A DNA stretch of 60,440 nt from Sphingomonas faeni (GTDB taxonomy: Bacteria; Pseudomonadota; Alphaproteobacteria; Sphingomonadales; Sphingomonadaceae): the NCBI RefSeq assembly GCF_024273235.1, contig NZ_JANBVH010000028.1, forward strand, positions 1 to 60,440. The letters are read 5' to 3'. Positions 43,786 to 52,222 of the stretch are shown piece by piece (position 1 is the stretch's first letter; every line of letters starts with the position of its first letter). Both the position numbers and the translations under genes were made by a program. The notes below the pieces were generated by a model, which saw nothing but the letters and a program-made list of their open reading frames with translations, searched no databases and was not told the DNA's origin.

Positions 43786-44145
43786 CTATTTGCGGTTCAA
43801 CGCTCGCTTTGCCTCAAACACGGCATCCGCAGCTTGGCCACCAACCCGGTCCACGTCGTGGTTAAACTGATCGACAATGCGCGGTGCGGTCAGTCCGTTG
43901 AGCCCCTTGCGCAGCAGTCGCTGATACTCCTGCCGGGAGTTGGCCTTGGCGAAGGTCCGGGCCTTGAATTCGGACAGCGCGGCTTCGAATTTGAGGCGAT
44001 CTTTCGGGCCAAGGTCAGCCTTTGCCGCGCGTAAGGTCTGATCGAAGGTCGCAGCGCTGCTCCCGTCGATAACGGTAGGCGCGCTGGTGCCGACGCCGCA
44101 GGCCGAGGCGAGGAAGCAGGCGGAGAGCAGGATCAACGGTCGCAT
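43786..44145 (-). CDS. Small DUF6694-like lipoprotein
   Basis: A 119-residue protein with a lipoprotein signal peptide (MRPLILLSACFLASAC) and a mature helical part (DGSSAATFDQTLRAAKADLGPKDRLKFEAALSEFKA, RLLRKGLNGLTAPRIV), which resembles the DUF6694 family. The ATG was chosen for its TAGGAG site and the signal peptide. Function unknown; likely attached to a membrane in the periplasm. It lies next to the IS110 element and before the toxin-antitoxin pair. Confidence 0.7.
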   Translation of the reverse strand: MRPLILLSACFLASACGVGTSAPTVIDGSSAATFDQTLRAAKADLGPKDRLKFEAALSEFKARTFAKANSRQEYQRLLRKGLNGLTAPRIVDQFNHDVDRVGGQAADAVFEAKRALNRK

Positions 44146-44261
44146 ATCATCACTCCTAATGCGAAATACGGTGGTGCGGCCTTTCAGAGCGGCGCGATCC
44201 AGTACGGTTGTCACGAATTGCCTCCACTCGCGCGGTGGAGACCAACATCAGCGTGACGTAA

Positions 44262-44651
44262 TTACCGAATGACCACGACCTTGGCACCGGCCTCGCCAGC
44301 AATATCCTTCCAGGCCTTATCGGCTGTATAAGCCGGCGCCCCGACGCGTTTGGCCAGCGCCAGGCAAAAGCGATCGCCCAACGACAGCCCGGCGGATGCA
44401 GTCACCGATCGCAGGCCACCTGCCTCCCATGCCAGCGCATCGTCGGCAGGCACTACTATATAGGGCAGGGCACCCAGCATGGCGCGAATGTCCTCAAGCG
44501 GCGCGCCGAGATGGACGAAGTGACTGATCACCTCGGCCTGATTGACTGCACAGACCGACGCGTCCGCAATCACGCCGGCAACCTTGCTGGCACCACGCTC
44601 GCCTTTGAGCAAAGCCAAGATCGCCGAGGCATCGAGCACGACATGGGTCAT
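44262..44651 (-). CDS. VapC-like PIN-domain ribonuclease toxin
   Basis: A 129-residue PIN nuclease with all four acidic residues: D7 (VVLDASAIL), E40 (NQAEVISH), D93 (SLGDRFCLALA) and D111 (YTADKAW). It probably cleaves tRNA or rRNA when not bound by its antitoxin. Its ATG overlaps the antitoxin stop by four bases, the standard VapBC order. Confidence 0.92.
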   Translation of the reverse strand: MTHVVLDASAILALLKGERGASKVAGVIADASVCAVNQAEVISHFVHLGAPLEDIRAMLGALPYIVVPADDALAWEAGGLRSVTASAGLSLGDRFCLALAKRVGAPAYTADKAWKDIAGEAGAKVVVIR

Positions 44652-44890
44652 TCGCCGCTCTCCGCACGTCGCGCCGCAAGGAAGGCATCAACCGAGGCGT
44701 CGGGATGCTGGGCATAGCGCTTGGCGATTGCCTGGGCCTTTGTCACGGCCTGCTCTACTGTACGCAGGATAACACCGTCTGGCGTTTCCTCGACTAGCAC
44801 AGCTCCACCGCCTTCAAGCCCCAAACGTTTGCGAATTCCAACGGGAAGGCTCATGCGGCCGTTGGACGTGATGTTTACTTGGAGAGTCAT
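44648..44890 (-). CDS. AbrB/MazE-type antitoxin of the PIN toxin
   Basis: An 80-residue protein with a SpoVT/AbrB DNA-binding fold (LQVNITSNGRMSLPVGIRKRLGL) and a C-terminal tail (DASVDAFLAARRAESGE) that would wrap the toxin. It should repress its own promoter in the region upstream. Translationally coupled to the toxin gene. Confidence 0.9.
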   Translation of the reverse strand: MTLQVNITSNGRMSLPVGIRKRLGLEGGGAVLVEETPDGVILRTVEQAVTKAQAIAKRYAQHPDASVDAFLAARRAESGE

Positions 44891-45069
44891 AAGGCAATAT
44901 CCGACGCGAGTGGCATTACGGCATCATCATACCACAAACCACGTAAAAGGTGGAGAGGCTCTACCGGTGCCCAATTGCACCCATGTGCCATAATAGTTAC
45001 TAGCGATAAATAGTATTCCTGCTAGCAAGACAACACCGCAAATTTGTTGGTCGTAACGGAGCCGAAACA

Positions 45070-46323
45070 GTGATCATGGACGTGCCGACGTCGGTTGAGT
45101 TCCACACCGCGGGCCTCAATCAGCTTTATCTGGCGTGGGAGATCGCGATGCGAACCGTCCGCGAGTTCGACGGCGCGATGGAGGCCAGCGCCGGTGAAGA
45201 GAGTGCGCCACCCGAATATTGGCAGCGCGTTCAGCCCGCGCTCGCCAACGCCTTCAGCCTCATCCAGCAGGGCATGGAGTTGGCGCTCAAAGGGCGGATC
45301 GCGGACGTGTCACCGTTCCTGCTCGTCGGGCGGGATCCACGAGATTGGCCAAGAGGCGTTGATAGCGGTGATGTGTCGTTTGGCGAGTTTCACACCCTGA
45401 ACGCCTCGGATCTCGTGAAGGTACATAATAGCGTCATCACGCCGCGGTTCGATGAGCCATTTAAAGACTTCTGGGAGCAGGTCCGGCAGGATCGCAACAG
45501 GATCATGCTCTCGACCTCGCGACCCAGCTTCGAGGCCGGTGATGTGGTGCGAACAATCCTGACGGCCATCGAGGCGCTATATCATGACATGCCGTGGCCG
45601 CAGCGGCTGCTCGCGTTCGAAGGCGATGGGAAGTTTACGGTATTCGGATTCGTTGACGACGTGCGCAACAATGTGATGCGCGAGGTGGATGATGCTCAGA
45701 AGCTGTTGACCACTGCGGAGAAGAAGCGGTTCTTTGGCATCGACAGCAAGCGTCACGCCTATGTCTGCCCAAAGTGCTATTATGATGCGAACCGCGACTG
45801 GCAGGACGACTGGCCGCGGCTGGCGCAGCTTGTCACTAAAACACCCGGTGAGACGGGGCTGCGGTGCATCGTCTGCGCCACGACGACGACCGTTGATCGC
45901 GACGACTGTAGCTACGCTCGGTGCCCTGGGAATGTGCTTTTCGAGGACTTGTGCCTAACGTGCATGCGCTCGCAGTGCGACAATTTGGACGTTCCATCGG
46001 CGCTCGTCGACAACTGCCTTGGGCCTGAGCATCGATACGAATTCGTCTTCGGCCAAGGCTCGCAGGCATGGGGCGGAGACTATATCAGCCGACAGCACCG
46101 GCTGCTCGATGACGACCGCGCCAAGGACTACGCCGCGCTTGCCTTGGCTAACCCTCATCTGGCTAGGTGGGAAACGGTGTCGATCTTTCATAAGCAAACC
46201 GGTGTCTTTCCGCTTCGCAGCGCTGATGACCGGGCAGTGGGCTATTGGCTGCGGGATGGCGGCCACCTCCATTGGTACGGTAGTGCCAGTGCGTATCAGC
46301 CCGAACGGGACGGACCGGTATGA
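45070..46323 (+). CDS. HEPN-like, multi-zinc-ribbon protein of unknown function
   Basis: A 417-residue soluble protein I do not recognise as a named family. Residues about 10-180 are helical and look HEPN-like: AFSLIQQGMELALKGRI followed by DFWEQVRQDRNRIMLS, where R142-N143 match the RNxxxH RNase motif but the His position is Leu147. Residues 233-303 hold nine cysteines, including CPKC (233/236), CIVC (266/269), C280/C285 and CLTC (295/298), consistent with two zinc-binding units. The tail (330-417) is featureless. GTG at 45070 has GGAG eight bases upstream; ATG at 45076 is the alternative. It overlaps the recombinase start by four bases, so the two are one operon with the ATPase-nuclease downstream. 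Confidence 0.75.
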   Translation: MIMDVPTSVEFHTAGLNQLYLAWEIAMRTVREFDGAMEASAGEESAPPEYWQRVQPALANAFSLIQQGMELALKGRIADVSPFLLVGRDPRDWPRGVDSGDVSFGEFHTLNASDLVKVHNSVITPRFDEPFKDFWEQVRQDRNRIMLSTSRPSFEAGDVVRTILTAIEALYHDMPWPQRLLAFEGDGKFTVFGFVDDVRNNVMREVDDAQKLLTTAEKKRFFGIDSKRHAYVCPKCYYDANRDWQDDWPRLAQLVTKTPGETGLRCIVCATTTTVDRDDCSYARCPGNVLFEDLCLTCMRSQCDNLDVPSALVDNCLGPEHRYEFVFGQGSQAWGGDYISRQHRLLDDDRAKDYAALALANPHLARWETVSIFHKQTGVFPLRSADDRAVGYWLRDGGHLHWYGSASAYQPERDGPV

Positions 46324-47372
46324 TTGGCGACGATGATGGTGCTGCAGATCGCCGGCCGCTCGCCGCGATCGCGCCGCTCGATCCCGCGCCAGCGTTGCTC
46401 GATCTTCCACCGGACCTGACCCAGAGTGATCGCGCCCGGGTCGAGCATTTTCTCGCACGCGCCTCGGCAGACGCGACCTTGCGTGCGTACCGTTCTGACT
46501 GGCGGCTGTTCACGACATGGTGCGACGCGCGAGGCTATGCCTCACTTCCGGCTTCGCCCATTGTTACGGCGGCGTTCCTAAGCGAACTCGCCAGCGACGG
46601 TAGCGCACATTCCAACGGCCGACCGCTATCTAAATCCTCCATCGGACGCCGCTTGGCTGCGATCGTTTTTGCACACCGCGCGGCCGAGCTCGAACCGCCA
46701 ACCGCGCAAGCCGGTGCGGCCGCGCTCGATCGCGTGATGCGGGGTATCCGCAACGCCAAACGCAGCGATCGCCCGGCGAAGAAACGGCCGGCCGACAGCG
46801 ACGTGCTGCGGGATATGGTGCGCCATATCACCGGCTCCACCCTCATCGACTGCCGCGATCGCGCGCTGCTCAGCATCGGCATGATGGGGGCGTTCCGCCG
46901 CTCCGAGCTGGTCGCGATCGACGTCGCCGATGTGGCCGAAGACCCACGCGGGCTGCTGGTCACGATCCCGTTTTCAAAGGGTGATCAGGAGGGCAGAGGA
47001 CAGAGCGTTGCTGTGCTCGATGGTCGTCGCATGGAGCCGGTGCGCCATTATCGCGCCTGGTTGAAGGCCGCGGGCATCACCGAGGGCGCCGTGTTCCGCC
47101 GTCTGACCCCGCATGGCCGCCTCACCGACAAGCCACTCAGCCCGCAAACCGTGGCGCTGGTGGTCAAGGCGCGCGCAGCCGCAGCCGGCTATGATCCGGC
47201 ACTGTTCTCAGGCCATTCGCTACGCGCCGGATTCCTGACCGAGGCGGGCCGGCATGGTGCCAATTTGTTCAAGATGAAGGAGCATAGCCGCCACAAGTCG
47301 CTCGAGATGCTCAGCGAGTATGTTCGCGACCAGGAGGCGTTCCGCAATCACGCCGGCGAAGGCTTTGCGTAA
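46320..47372 (+). CDS. Tyrosine recombinase/integrase
   Basis: A 350-residue site-specific recombinase. A SAM-like N-terminal domain (about 40-150) and a catalytic domain with R194 (AFRRSELVAI), K220 (PFSKGDQ), H299-x2-R302 (SGHSLRAGF), H325 (SRHKSLEML) and the nucleophile Y334 (SEYVRD). The active site is complete. It is embedded in an operon between the HEPN-like gene and the ATPase-nuclease rather than at an island edge, and no tRNA attachment site is nearby. It may move the cassette or act within the system. Confidence 0.92.
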   Translation: MIGDDDGAADRRPLAAIAPLDPAPALLDLPPDLTQSDRARVEHFLARASADATLRAYRSDWRLFTTWCDARGYASLPASPIVTAAFLSELASDGSAHSNGRPLSKSSIGRRLAAIVFAHRAAELEPPTAQAGAAALDRVMRGIRNAKRSDRPAKKRPADSDVLRDMVRHITGSTLIDCRDRALLSIGMMGAFRRSELVAIDVADVAEDPRGLLVTIPFSKGDQEGRGQSVAVLDGRRMEPVRHYRAWLKAAGITEGAVFRRLTPHGRLTDKPLSPQTVALVVKARAAAAGYDPALFSGHSLRAGFLTEAGRHGANLFKMKEHSRHKSLEMLSEYVRDQEAFRNHAGEGFA

Positions 47373-47442
47373 TGAGCAGGCGCGGAAGGGATGGGTTGGC
47401 GTTGGCGAGGATGTCGCATAGGCAAGAGGGCGAGGGGACGCT

Positions 47443-49458
47443 GTGAAGACCGACACATCCGATGACTTCCAGTTCAGCCTGGCGGGCCGCGTGCGCAACC
47501 TTGGTTTCGCGCCCTCGCCACTGAACGCGCTGTTCCCGCTGTTCGAGGCGATCGCCAACGCGTTCCATGCCATCGAGGCGCGCTGGGATCGTGAGGCGGC
47601 CGCCAAGGGAGTTATCACAGTGACGATCCTGCGCAGCAGCTCGGACGATGAAAACCCGCCGGTCGCTGGCTTCCTGATTGAAGACAACGGGATCGGGCTG
47701 AACACCGACAACTGGCGCGCGTTCCGCACCGCGGACACCGCCAGCAAAATCAGCCGCGGCGGTAAGGGGGTCGGTCGCCTTTCCTGGCTAAAGGTGTTTC
47801 AGAACACGCACGTCAACAGCAGCTTCACGGAAGGCGGCTCAACGCTGCACCGGTCGTTCGACTTCGCTGTCGCCCAGAACGATGCCAGTCCGCTGATCAA
47901 CCATGCGTTGCGACCTGCAGGGACAAGCCCGACCATCGGGACGAAGGTGCGGCTCGAGCCATACGTGCAATCGTACAGTGCGCACTGCCCGCGCAAAGCA
48001 GAGACCATAGCCGCGCACATCATCGGCCACTTTTTACGCAATTTCGCCAGCTACGAAGTGCCGTCATTCTCGCTCGTTGATCGCGCCGAACGGATCAGCC
48101 TTCTCGATTTCTACAGCAGCAACGTGGAATCCGACACACCCGAAACACTGAAGGTCGTCCTCGAGCCCGGGGAGGATCCGATTGATGTCGATATGTACCA
48201 TATTCTGCTCAACAAGGGTCTCCGCTTGCATGACGGTGGCAAGCACTGGAACCTCTACGTCGGTGACGGCCGCGTGGTTCGTGACGAGAAGATCGATAAT
48301 CAGCTCGGGCTTGGCTACATCGGCGAAAATGGGGACTCGGTATACATCGGCTTGGTTTCCGGCGATTATCTGAACGGGCACGTCAATCAGGAGCGTACCA
48401 ACTTCACGTTTCGCGAGGATGACTATCGCAGCTTGCATCAAGCGGCAGTCGATGCGGCCAAGCGGCACCTGGCGCCGTATATACAGCAGGTTCGCACCAA
48501 GCAGGCAGGGATAACTTTGCGGGTCGTGCGGGAGAACCCGCAATTTCTGGCTGTCGCAACCAACATCCCGGCCTTCGTTGAGGAGCATCTGTCGCTCAAC
48601 GCCAAGTCCGAGGAGGATATCTACATCGAGTTGGCGCGCCAACGCCGGCGCAAGCAGCGTGAAACGAAGCGTGAGATCAAGGCCTTATCGGAGGGCAACG
48701 CCAGCGAGGTCGTTGACCGCGTGCAAAAGGTCGCCAGCGCGATCAACTCGGATAAGAAAGCCTCGCTTGCGGAATATGTCGTCAAGCGGAAGGAGATTCT
48801 CGATCTCTTGGACAGCTCATTAGCGTACGTTGATCCGGAGAAGCGGGATTATCTGCGCGAGGAGATTGTCCATGATCTCATCATCCCGATCCGCTCGGAC
48901 GGCGAAGCGCTCGACTACGAAGATCATAATCTATGGATTCTGGACGATCGCCTGGCGTTCTATTCCTACCTTAAGTCGGATAAGCCATTCACGACGTTCC
49001 TGACCGACAGCACCAGTACCCGCGAACCTGATGTCGCCGTCGTCTTCGACCGGTCGCTGGCGTTCGATCGTGAAGGCACCGATGAGCCAATCATCATCGT
49101 CGAATTCAAACGGCCAGGCCGAACGAACTACAGCCATGGCGACAATCCGGTGACGCAGGTGCTGGAGTATGTGAACATCATGCGCAACGGCGGATCATTT
49201 AAGGATCGTACGGGCAAGTTTCGCAGGCCGATCCCCTCCAGCACACGGTTCATCTGCTTTGTCGTGGCTGATTTCACGCCGAAGCTGGTCGAGGTCGTGT
49301 CGATGTCAATCGCGCAGAATAAAAGCGCGGATGGCGAAGGTTATTTCGGTTTCTCGCCCATTCACAACGCCGTTGTAGAGGTTCTGCCATACAACAAGCT
49401 GCTTCATGACGCGCGGCTCAGAAACGAGGCGTTCTTTGCCAAGCTTGGGCTGAACTAG
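47443..49458 (+). CDS. MORC-like GHKL ATPase fused to a PD-(D/E)XK nuclease
   Basis: A 671-residue cytoplasmic protein. The N-terminus is a GHKL ATPase: FEAIANAFHAIE (Mg/ATP E35 and N39), LIEDNGIGL (D81-x-G-x-G) and SRGGKGVGRLSWLKVF (lid). A middle part (about 200-380) resembles the S5-like transducer of MutL/MORC/Hsp90. A charged coiled coil (about 395-455) leads to a C-terminal nuclease fold: EPDVAVVFD (D530), IIIVEFKRPG (E554-x-K556) and TQVLEYV (Q572), a PD-(D/E)XK core. The start is GTG with GAGGGG upstream. Bacterial MORC-like ATPases are known in restriction-type defence loci; this fusion probably is an effector of that kind. Confidence 0.85.
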   Translation: MKTDTSDDFQFSLAGRVRNLGFAPSPLNALFPLFEAIANAFHAIEARWDREAAAKGVITVTILRSSSDDENPPVAGFLIEDNGIGLNTDNWRAFRTADTASKISRGGKGVGRLSWLKVFQNTHVNSSFTEGGSTLHRSFDFAVAQNDASPLINHALRPAGTSPTIGTKVRLEPYVQSYSAHCPRKAETIAAHIIGHFLRNFASYEVPSFSLVDRAERISLLDFYSSNVESDTPETLKVVLEPGEDPIDVDMYHILLNKGLRLHDGGKHWNLYVGDGRVVRDEKIDNQLGLGYIGENGDSVYIGLVSGDYLNGHVNQERTNFTFREDDYRSLHQAAVDAAKRHLAPYIQQVRTKQAGITLRVVRENPQFLAVATNIPAFVEEHLSLNAKSEEDIYIELARQRRRKQRETKREIKALSEGNASEVVDRVQKVASAINSDKKASLAEYVVKRKEILDLLDSSLAYVDPEKRDYLREEIVHDLIIPIRSDGEALDYEDHNLWILDDRLAFYSYLKSDKPFTTFLTDSTSTREPDVAVVFDRSLAFDREGTDEPIIIVEFKRPGRTNYSHGDNPVTQVLEYVNIMRNGGSFKDRTGKFRRPIPSSTRFICFVVADFTPKLVEVVSMSIAQNKSADGEGYFGFSPIHNAVVEVLPYNKLLHDARLRNEAFFAKLGLN

Positions 49459-49507
49459 TCGCATCGGATGACGGGTCGCGGTTGACGACGCCGATACGGC
49501 GCCAACG

Positions 49508-49770
49508 TCAGCTGGGAAGGCCATCGGGCGGCAGTACCGTCTCCGGTGGCGTATACACCTGGTCCCGAGCGGCGCGAACCACGTCGTTCACATATTCTGG
49601 CCAAGGGCCGGCGCCTGGCGGTACCGCAGCTTCTTCCCGGCGGTCGCGCAGGCGGTTACGGATTGTGCGGGCAGCGGTGCGCGTCGCCTCGTTGTCGTCG
49701 CGCCAAGCGCCGCAGCGAACCCGCCAGTTGACGTATCGGGGAGCGAAAACGAGGAAGATCAAGGTCCCGG
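49508..49770 (-). pseudogene. Truncated 3' fragment of an unknown gene
   Basis: An open frame on the minus strand ends with a protein-like sequence (YVNWRVRCGAWRDDNEATRTAA ... PETVLPPDGLPS, given in part) but its upstream side runs into a perfect palindrome at the edge of the IS21 remnant. It is most simply the 3' end of a gene cut by that element. Family not recognised. Confidence 0.35.
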
Positions 49771-49835
49771 CGCTTCGCGCTGGTTGCGGCAGAGGGCGGG
49801 CGTAGCCCGACCGGAGGCGCAACCAGCGCGAAGCG
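49771..49835. repeat. Perfect 18-bp inverted repeat with nested hairpin
   Basis: CGCTTCGCGCTGGTTGCG (49771-49788) and its exact complement (49818-49835) enclose 29 bases that contain a smaller hairpin CGGGC-GTA-GCCCG. Next to the istB-like gene end. It could be a terminator, an IS end structure or a recombination site. Confidence 0.75.
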
Positions 49836-49858
49836 TGTTCTGCCGGTGGGCCCGGGCA

Positions 49859-50479
49859 TCAGCTGCGATGCTTTAAGCGCCAGCTGTCGTTGCCGGTCTC
49901 GACGATGTTGCAGTGGTGGGTGATGCGGTCGAGCAGCGCAGTGGTCATCTTGGGGTCGCCGAAGACGGTTGGCCACTCGCCAAAGGCCAGGTTCGTCGTG
50001 ACAATGACCGAGGTGCGCTCGTAGAGCTTGCTGACCAGGTGGAAGAGCAGCTGACCGCCTGAGCGGGCGAACGGCAGATAGCCCAGCTCGTCGAGCACCA
50101 CGAGATCGAGCCGGGAGAGCTGGACCGCCAGCGTGCCGGCCTTGCCGAGGCGGTTCTCCTCCTCGAGCCGGTTCACCAGGTCGACCGTATTGAAATAGTG
50201 CCCGCGGGCACCGGCCCGCACGACGTTGGCGGTGATGGCGCTGGCAAGGTGTGTCTTGCCGGTGCCCGTTCCACCGACCAGCACGACATTGCGCTGGCCC
50301 GCCAGGAAGGACCCGCCGTGCAGCGAGCGCACCAGACCCTCGTCGATGGGCGTGCCGTCGAAGACGAAGGCGTCGAGGTCTTTCTCCGCGGGCAGCCTGG
50401 CGGCCGACATTCGGTAGCGGACCGACGCTGCATGGCGGTGGGTTGCCTCGGCACGCAGCAGGTCGGTCAGGATCTCCAT
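49859..50479 (-). pseudogene. IS21-family IstB-like ATPase, N-terminally truncated
   Basis: About 206 residues from the first internal ATG ([11 protein letters not shown]). Walker A is [11 protein letters not shown], Walker [13 protein letters not shown], with [14 protein letters not shown] and [21 protein letters not shown], all typical of IstB/DnaC-like helper ATPases. Family members carry about 40-60 more N-terminal residues; here the residues just upstream (LQRKRTT) still match, then the sequence changes to an IS3 orfB fragment. The C-terminus is complete. Without istA it cannot drive transposition by itself. Confidence 0.82.
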
Positions 50480-50504
50480 CGTCGTACGCTTGCGTTGCAG
50501 GGCG

Positions 50505-50699
50505 GTGGTCCTGCCGGTGCAGATCGCGCAACATCCGGCTGCCCGAGAACGGGTAGAGCAGGTGCAACTCGTCGATCCGTCGCATGATGGCCAGGTCGAC
50601 CTCCGGTACAGGGCGCGGCATATAGTAGATGCTGCCGCGGCTGATCCCGAGCTGCCGCGCCTAGACAATCAGCGGCAGCGCATGACCCCGGTCGATCAT
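50505..50699 (-). pseudogene. IS3-family orfB fragment with internal stop
   Basis: The start of an IS3 orfB, coupled to orfA by ATGA. It reads [12 protein letters not shown], then a TAG (50661-50663) where a Gln codon (CAG) is expected, then [13 protein letters not shown] and [20 protein letters not shown] before ending at the istB junction. Both the nonsense codon and the truncation inactivate it. Confidence 0.8.
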
Positions 50700-51004
50700 C
50701 GCCTTGCGCTCGGCAACAGACCGGCCTTCCCGAGCGCACCAGCCAAAAAATCGTTCGCCAGCGTCAGTTCGCCGATCTTCGCGTGCAGCACCGTAATGTC
50801 CACTGCAGGCTCGGCTGCGATGGGTTCCGCGCCGAACACGTCCGCCGCGCCCTCCAGCAGTCGCGCCCGCCACTGGTTGATGAGATTCGGATGCACGTCA
50901 TACTGCTGTGCCAATTCGGCCAGTGTCTTTTCGCCCTTCACGGCAGCCAGTGCCACCTTCGCCTTGAACGCCGGGCTGTGGTTCCGGCGCGGTCGCTTGC
51001 TCAT
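50696..51004 (-). CDS. IS3-family transposase OrfA (element remnant)
   Basis: A 102-residue HTH protein (HSPAFKAKVALAAVKGEKTLAELAQQYDVHPNLINQWRARLL) with a short coiled-coil tail. The reading frame is intact, but its orfB is broken, so the element is dead. It differs from the OrfA of the complete IS3-family element near 22 kb and represents a different IS. Confidence 0.9.
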   Translation of the reverse strand: MSKRPRRNHSPAFKAKVALAAVKGEKTLAELAQQYDVHPNLINQWRARLLEGAADVFGAEPIAAEPAVDITVLHAKIGELTLANDFLAGALGKAGLLPSARR

Positions 51005-51153
51005 CTTGCCTCCTGCTCACGGCCAGTATCGCCGCTGTCAGATCAGCAATCCACTTATCCCCGCTGTGCAAATTTTCCGAGCGCACCTCTCAGGCGCCGG
51101 TTTCGTTCGGTCTGGTCAGTAGGCGCGGGGCCATACTTTAAACGATGGAAGGA

Positions 51154-52020
51154 TCACCCTGCACGGAATTCCGGCTGTTGCCCATCGTTTCTCAAAGCTT
51201 CCGCAACTCGACGAAACTCGCTCGGCACGACGCCCACGTGCTGCTGAAAGAAGCGGGTAAAATTGCTTTGAGCACTGAACCCGAGTGCGTCAGACACCAG
51301 ATTGATTGGCCGGCGTGCGATGCCGAGATCGTTGACAGCGAACTCAAGCCGTAACGAGGCGTGGTAGATACCCGGACTTACGCCTGTGCAAGCGCGGAAC
51401 AGCTGGTTGAAGCGCGGCCGCGATAACCCTGCGCGCTGCGCGATCTGCTCCAGACCCAGCGGTGCATCGATGCCGTGCATCATACGGATGGCACGCCGAA
51501 TGCGATAATCGCTGAACCCGTATTGCGAAGCCGTGTCGCGAACCAGCCCCGTCGCTGCGGTGCCGTGCATGACTTCCGCCGCAAGCGTGAATATAGTTTC
51601 ACTGATAAGGGACGGATCATGATGCTCCGCCCGTAGCATCTCGATAAGGTCCCGGACACGTCGCCGTATCGTCGGGCCGATGACGATGCCCGGCCGCGGA
51701 AAGAAGCCCGGGCGGTTGCACGTCATGAACGCCCGTTCGAGACTCGCAAGCCACGCTGGCTTCAGGTAAAGGGCGAGAAAGATCGTGTGCGCGTTGGTAT
51801 CGAGCGGCGTGTAGCGATGCGGCTGCCACGCATTCACAAGCACCGCGGTGTCTTCGGTCATCGGTACGCGCGTCGAGCCCACGACGAAAACCTGGTCTGC
51901 GCCGCTCGCTTTGAAGAGGATGTGGCAATGCGGATGCGCATGTCCGACTAGCGCCGTATTCATGTCGAGCAACGCCACGCGTCCGAACACACCCTGCGCG
52001 ATCGCGAGGGCGGATGTCAT
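51154..52020 (-). CDS. AraC-family transcriptional regulator
   Basis: A 288-residue regulator. The N-terminal half is a cupin-like ligand domain (HAHPHCHILFKASGADQVF, VLVNAWQPHRY). The C-terminal half has two helix-turn-helix motifs (LGLEQIAQRAGLSRPRFNQLFRACTGVSPGIYH and LVSDALGFSAQSNFTRFFQQHVGVVPSEFRR), the second being the AraC signature. It is divergent from the fatty-acid hydroxylase gene, with about 200 bases between, and may control it. Effector unknown. Confidence 0.93.
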   Translation of the reverse strand: MTSALAIAQGVFGRVALLDMNTALVGHAHPHCHILFKASGADQVFVVGSTRVPMTEDTAVLVNAWQPHRYTPLDTNAHTIFLALYLKPAWLASLERAFMTCNRPGFFPRPGIVIGPTIRRRVRDLIEMLRAEHHDPSLISETIFTLAAEVMHGTAATGLVRDTASQYGFSDYRIRRAIRMMHGIDAPLGLEQIAQRAGLSRPRFNQLFRACTGVSPGIYHASLRLEFAVNDLGIARRPINLVSDALGFSAQSNFTRFFQQHVGVVPSEFRRVAEALRNDGQQPEFRAG

Positions 52021-52222
52021 GCTGCCTCCCGAGGCGGATCAGGGCCCATTGTCATGATGATCTTCTGGCATCCGCCACGCGCCCGAGCCAGCAGCAATCC
52101 CAAAAAATCATCCGATCCGATAAATCGCAATCTTTGGGGAGCGAGCATTCCCGCGACCGATCTGCTGTTCTTCGAAAATCCCAGCGCGTCGAACGCGCGG
52201 GTAGGTCGAAGGAGAGATGCTC

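Larger units (their letters stand above)
49859..51120 (-). mobile_element. Composite IS remnant: IS3-family 5' part fused to IS21-family istB
   Basis: In the minus direction an intact IS3-family orfA is followed by the start of orfB, which breaks off near 50510 and continues directly as an IS21-family istB lacking its first residues; istA is absent. Two elements have been joined by deletion or nested insertion. The right boundary (near 51060-51120) is estimated. Confidence 0.7.

Noticed and set aside
46320..47372. A tRNA or attachment site next to the tyrosine recombinase
   Set aside because: No tRNA-like sequence or long direct repeat was found by eye around the gene or at the island edges.
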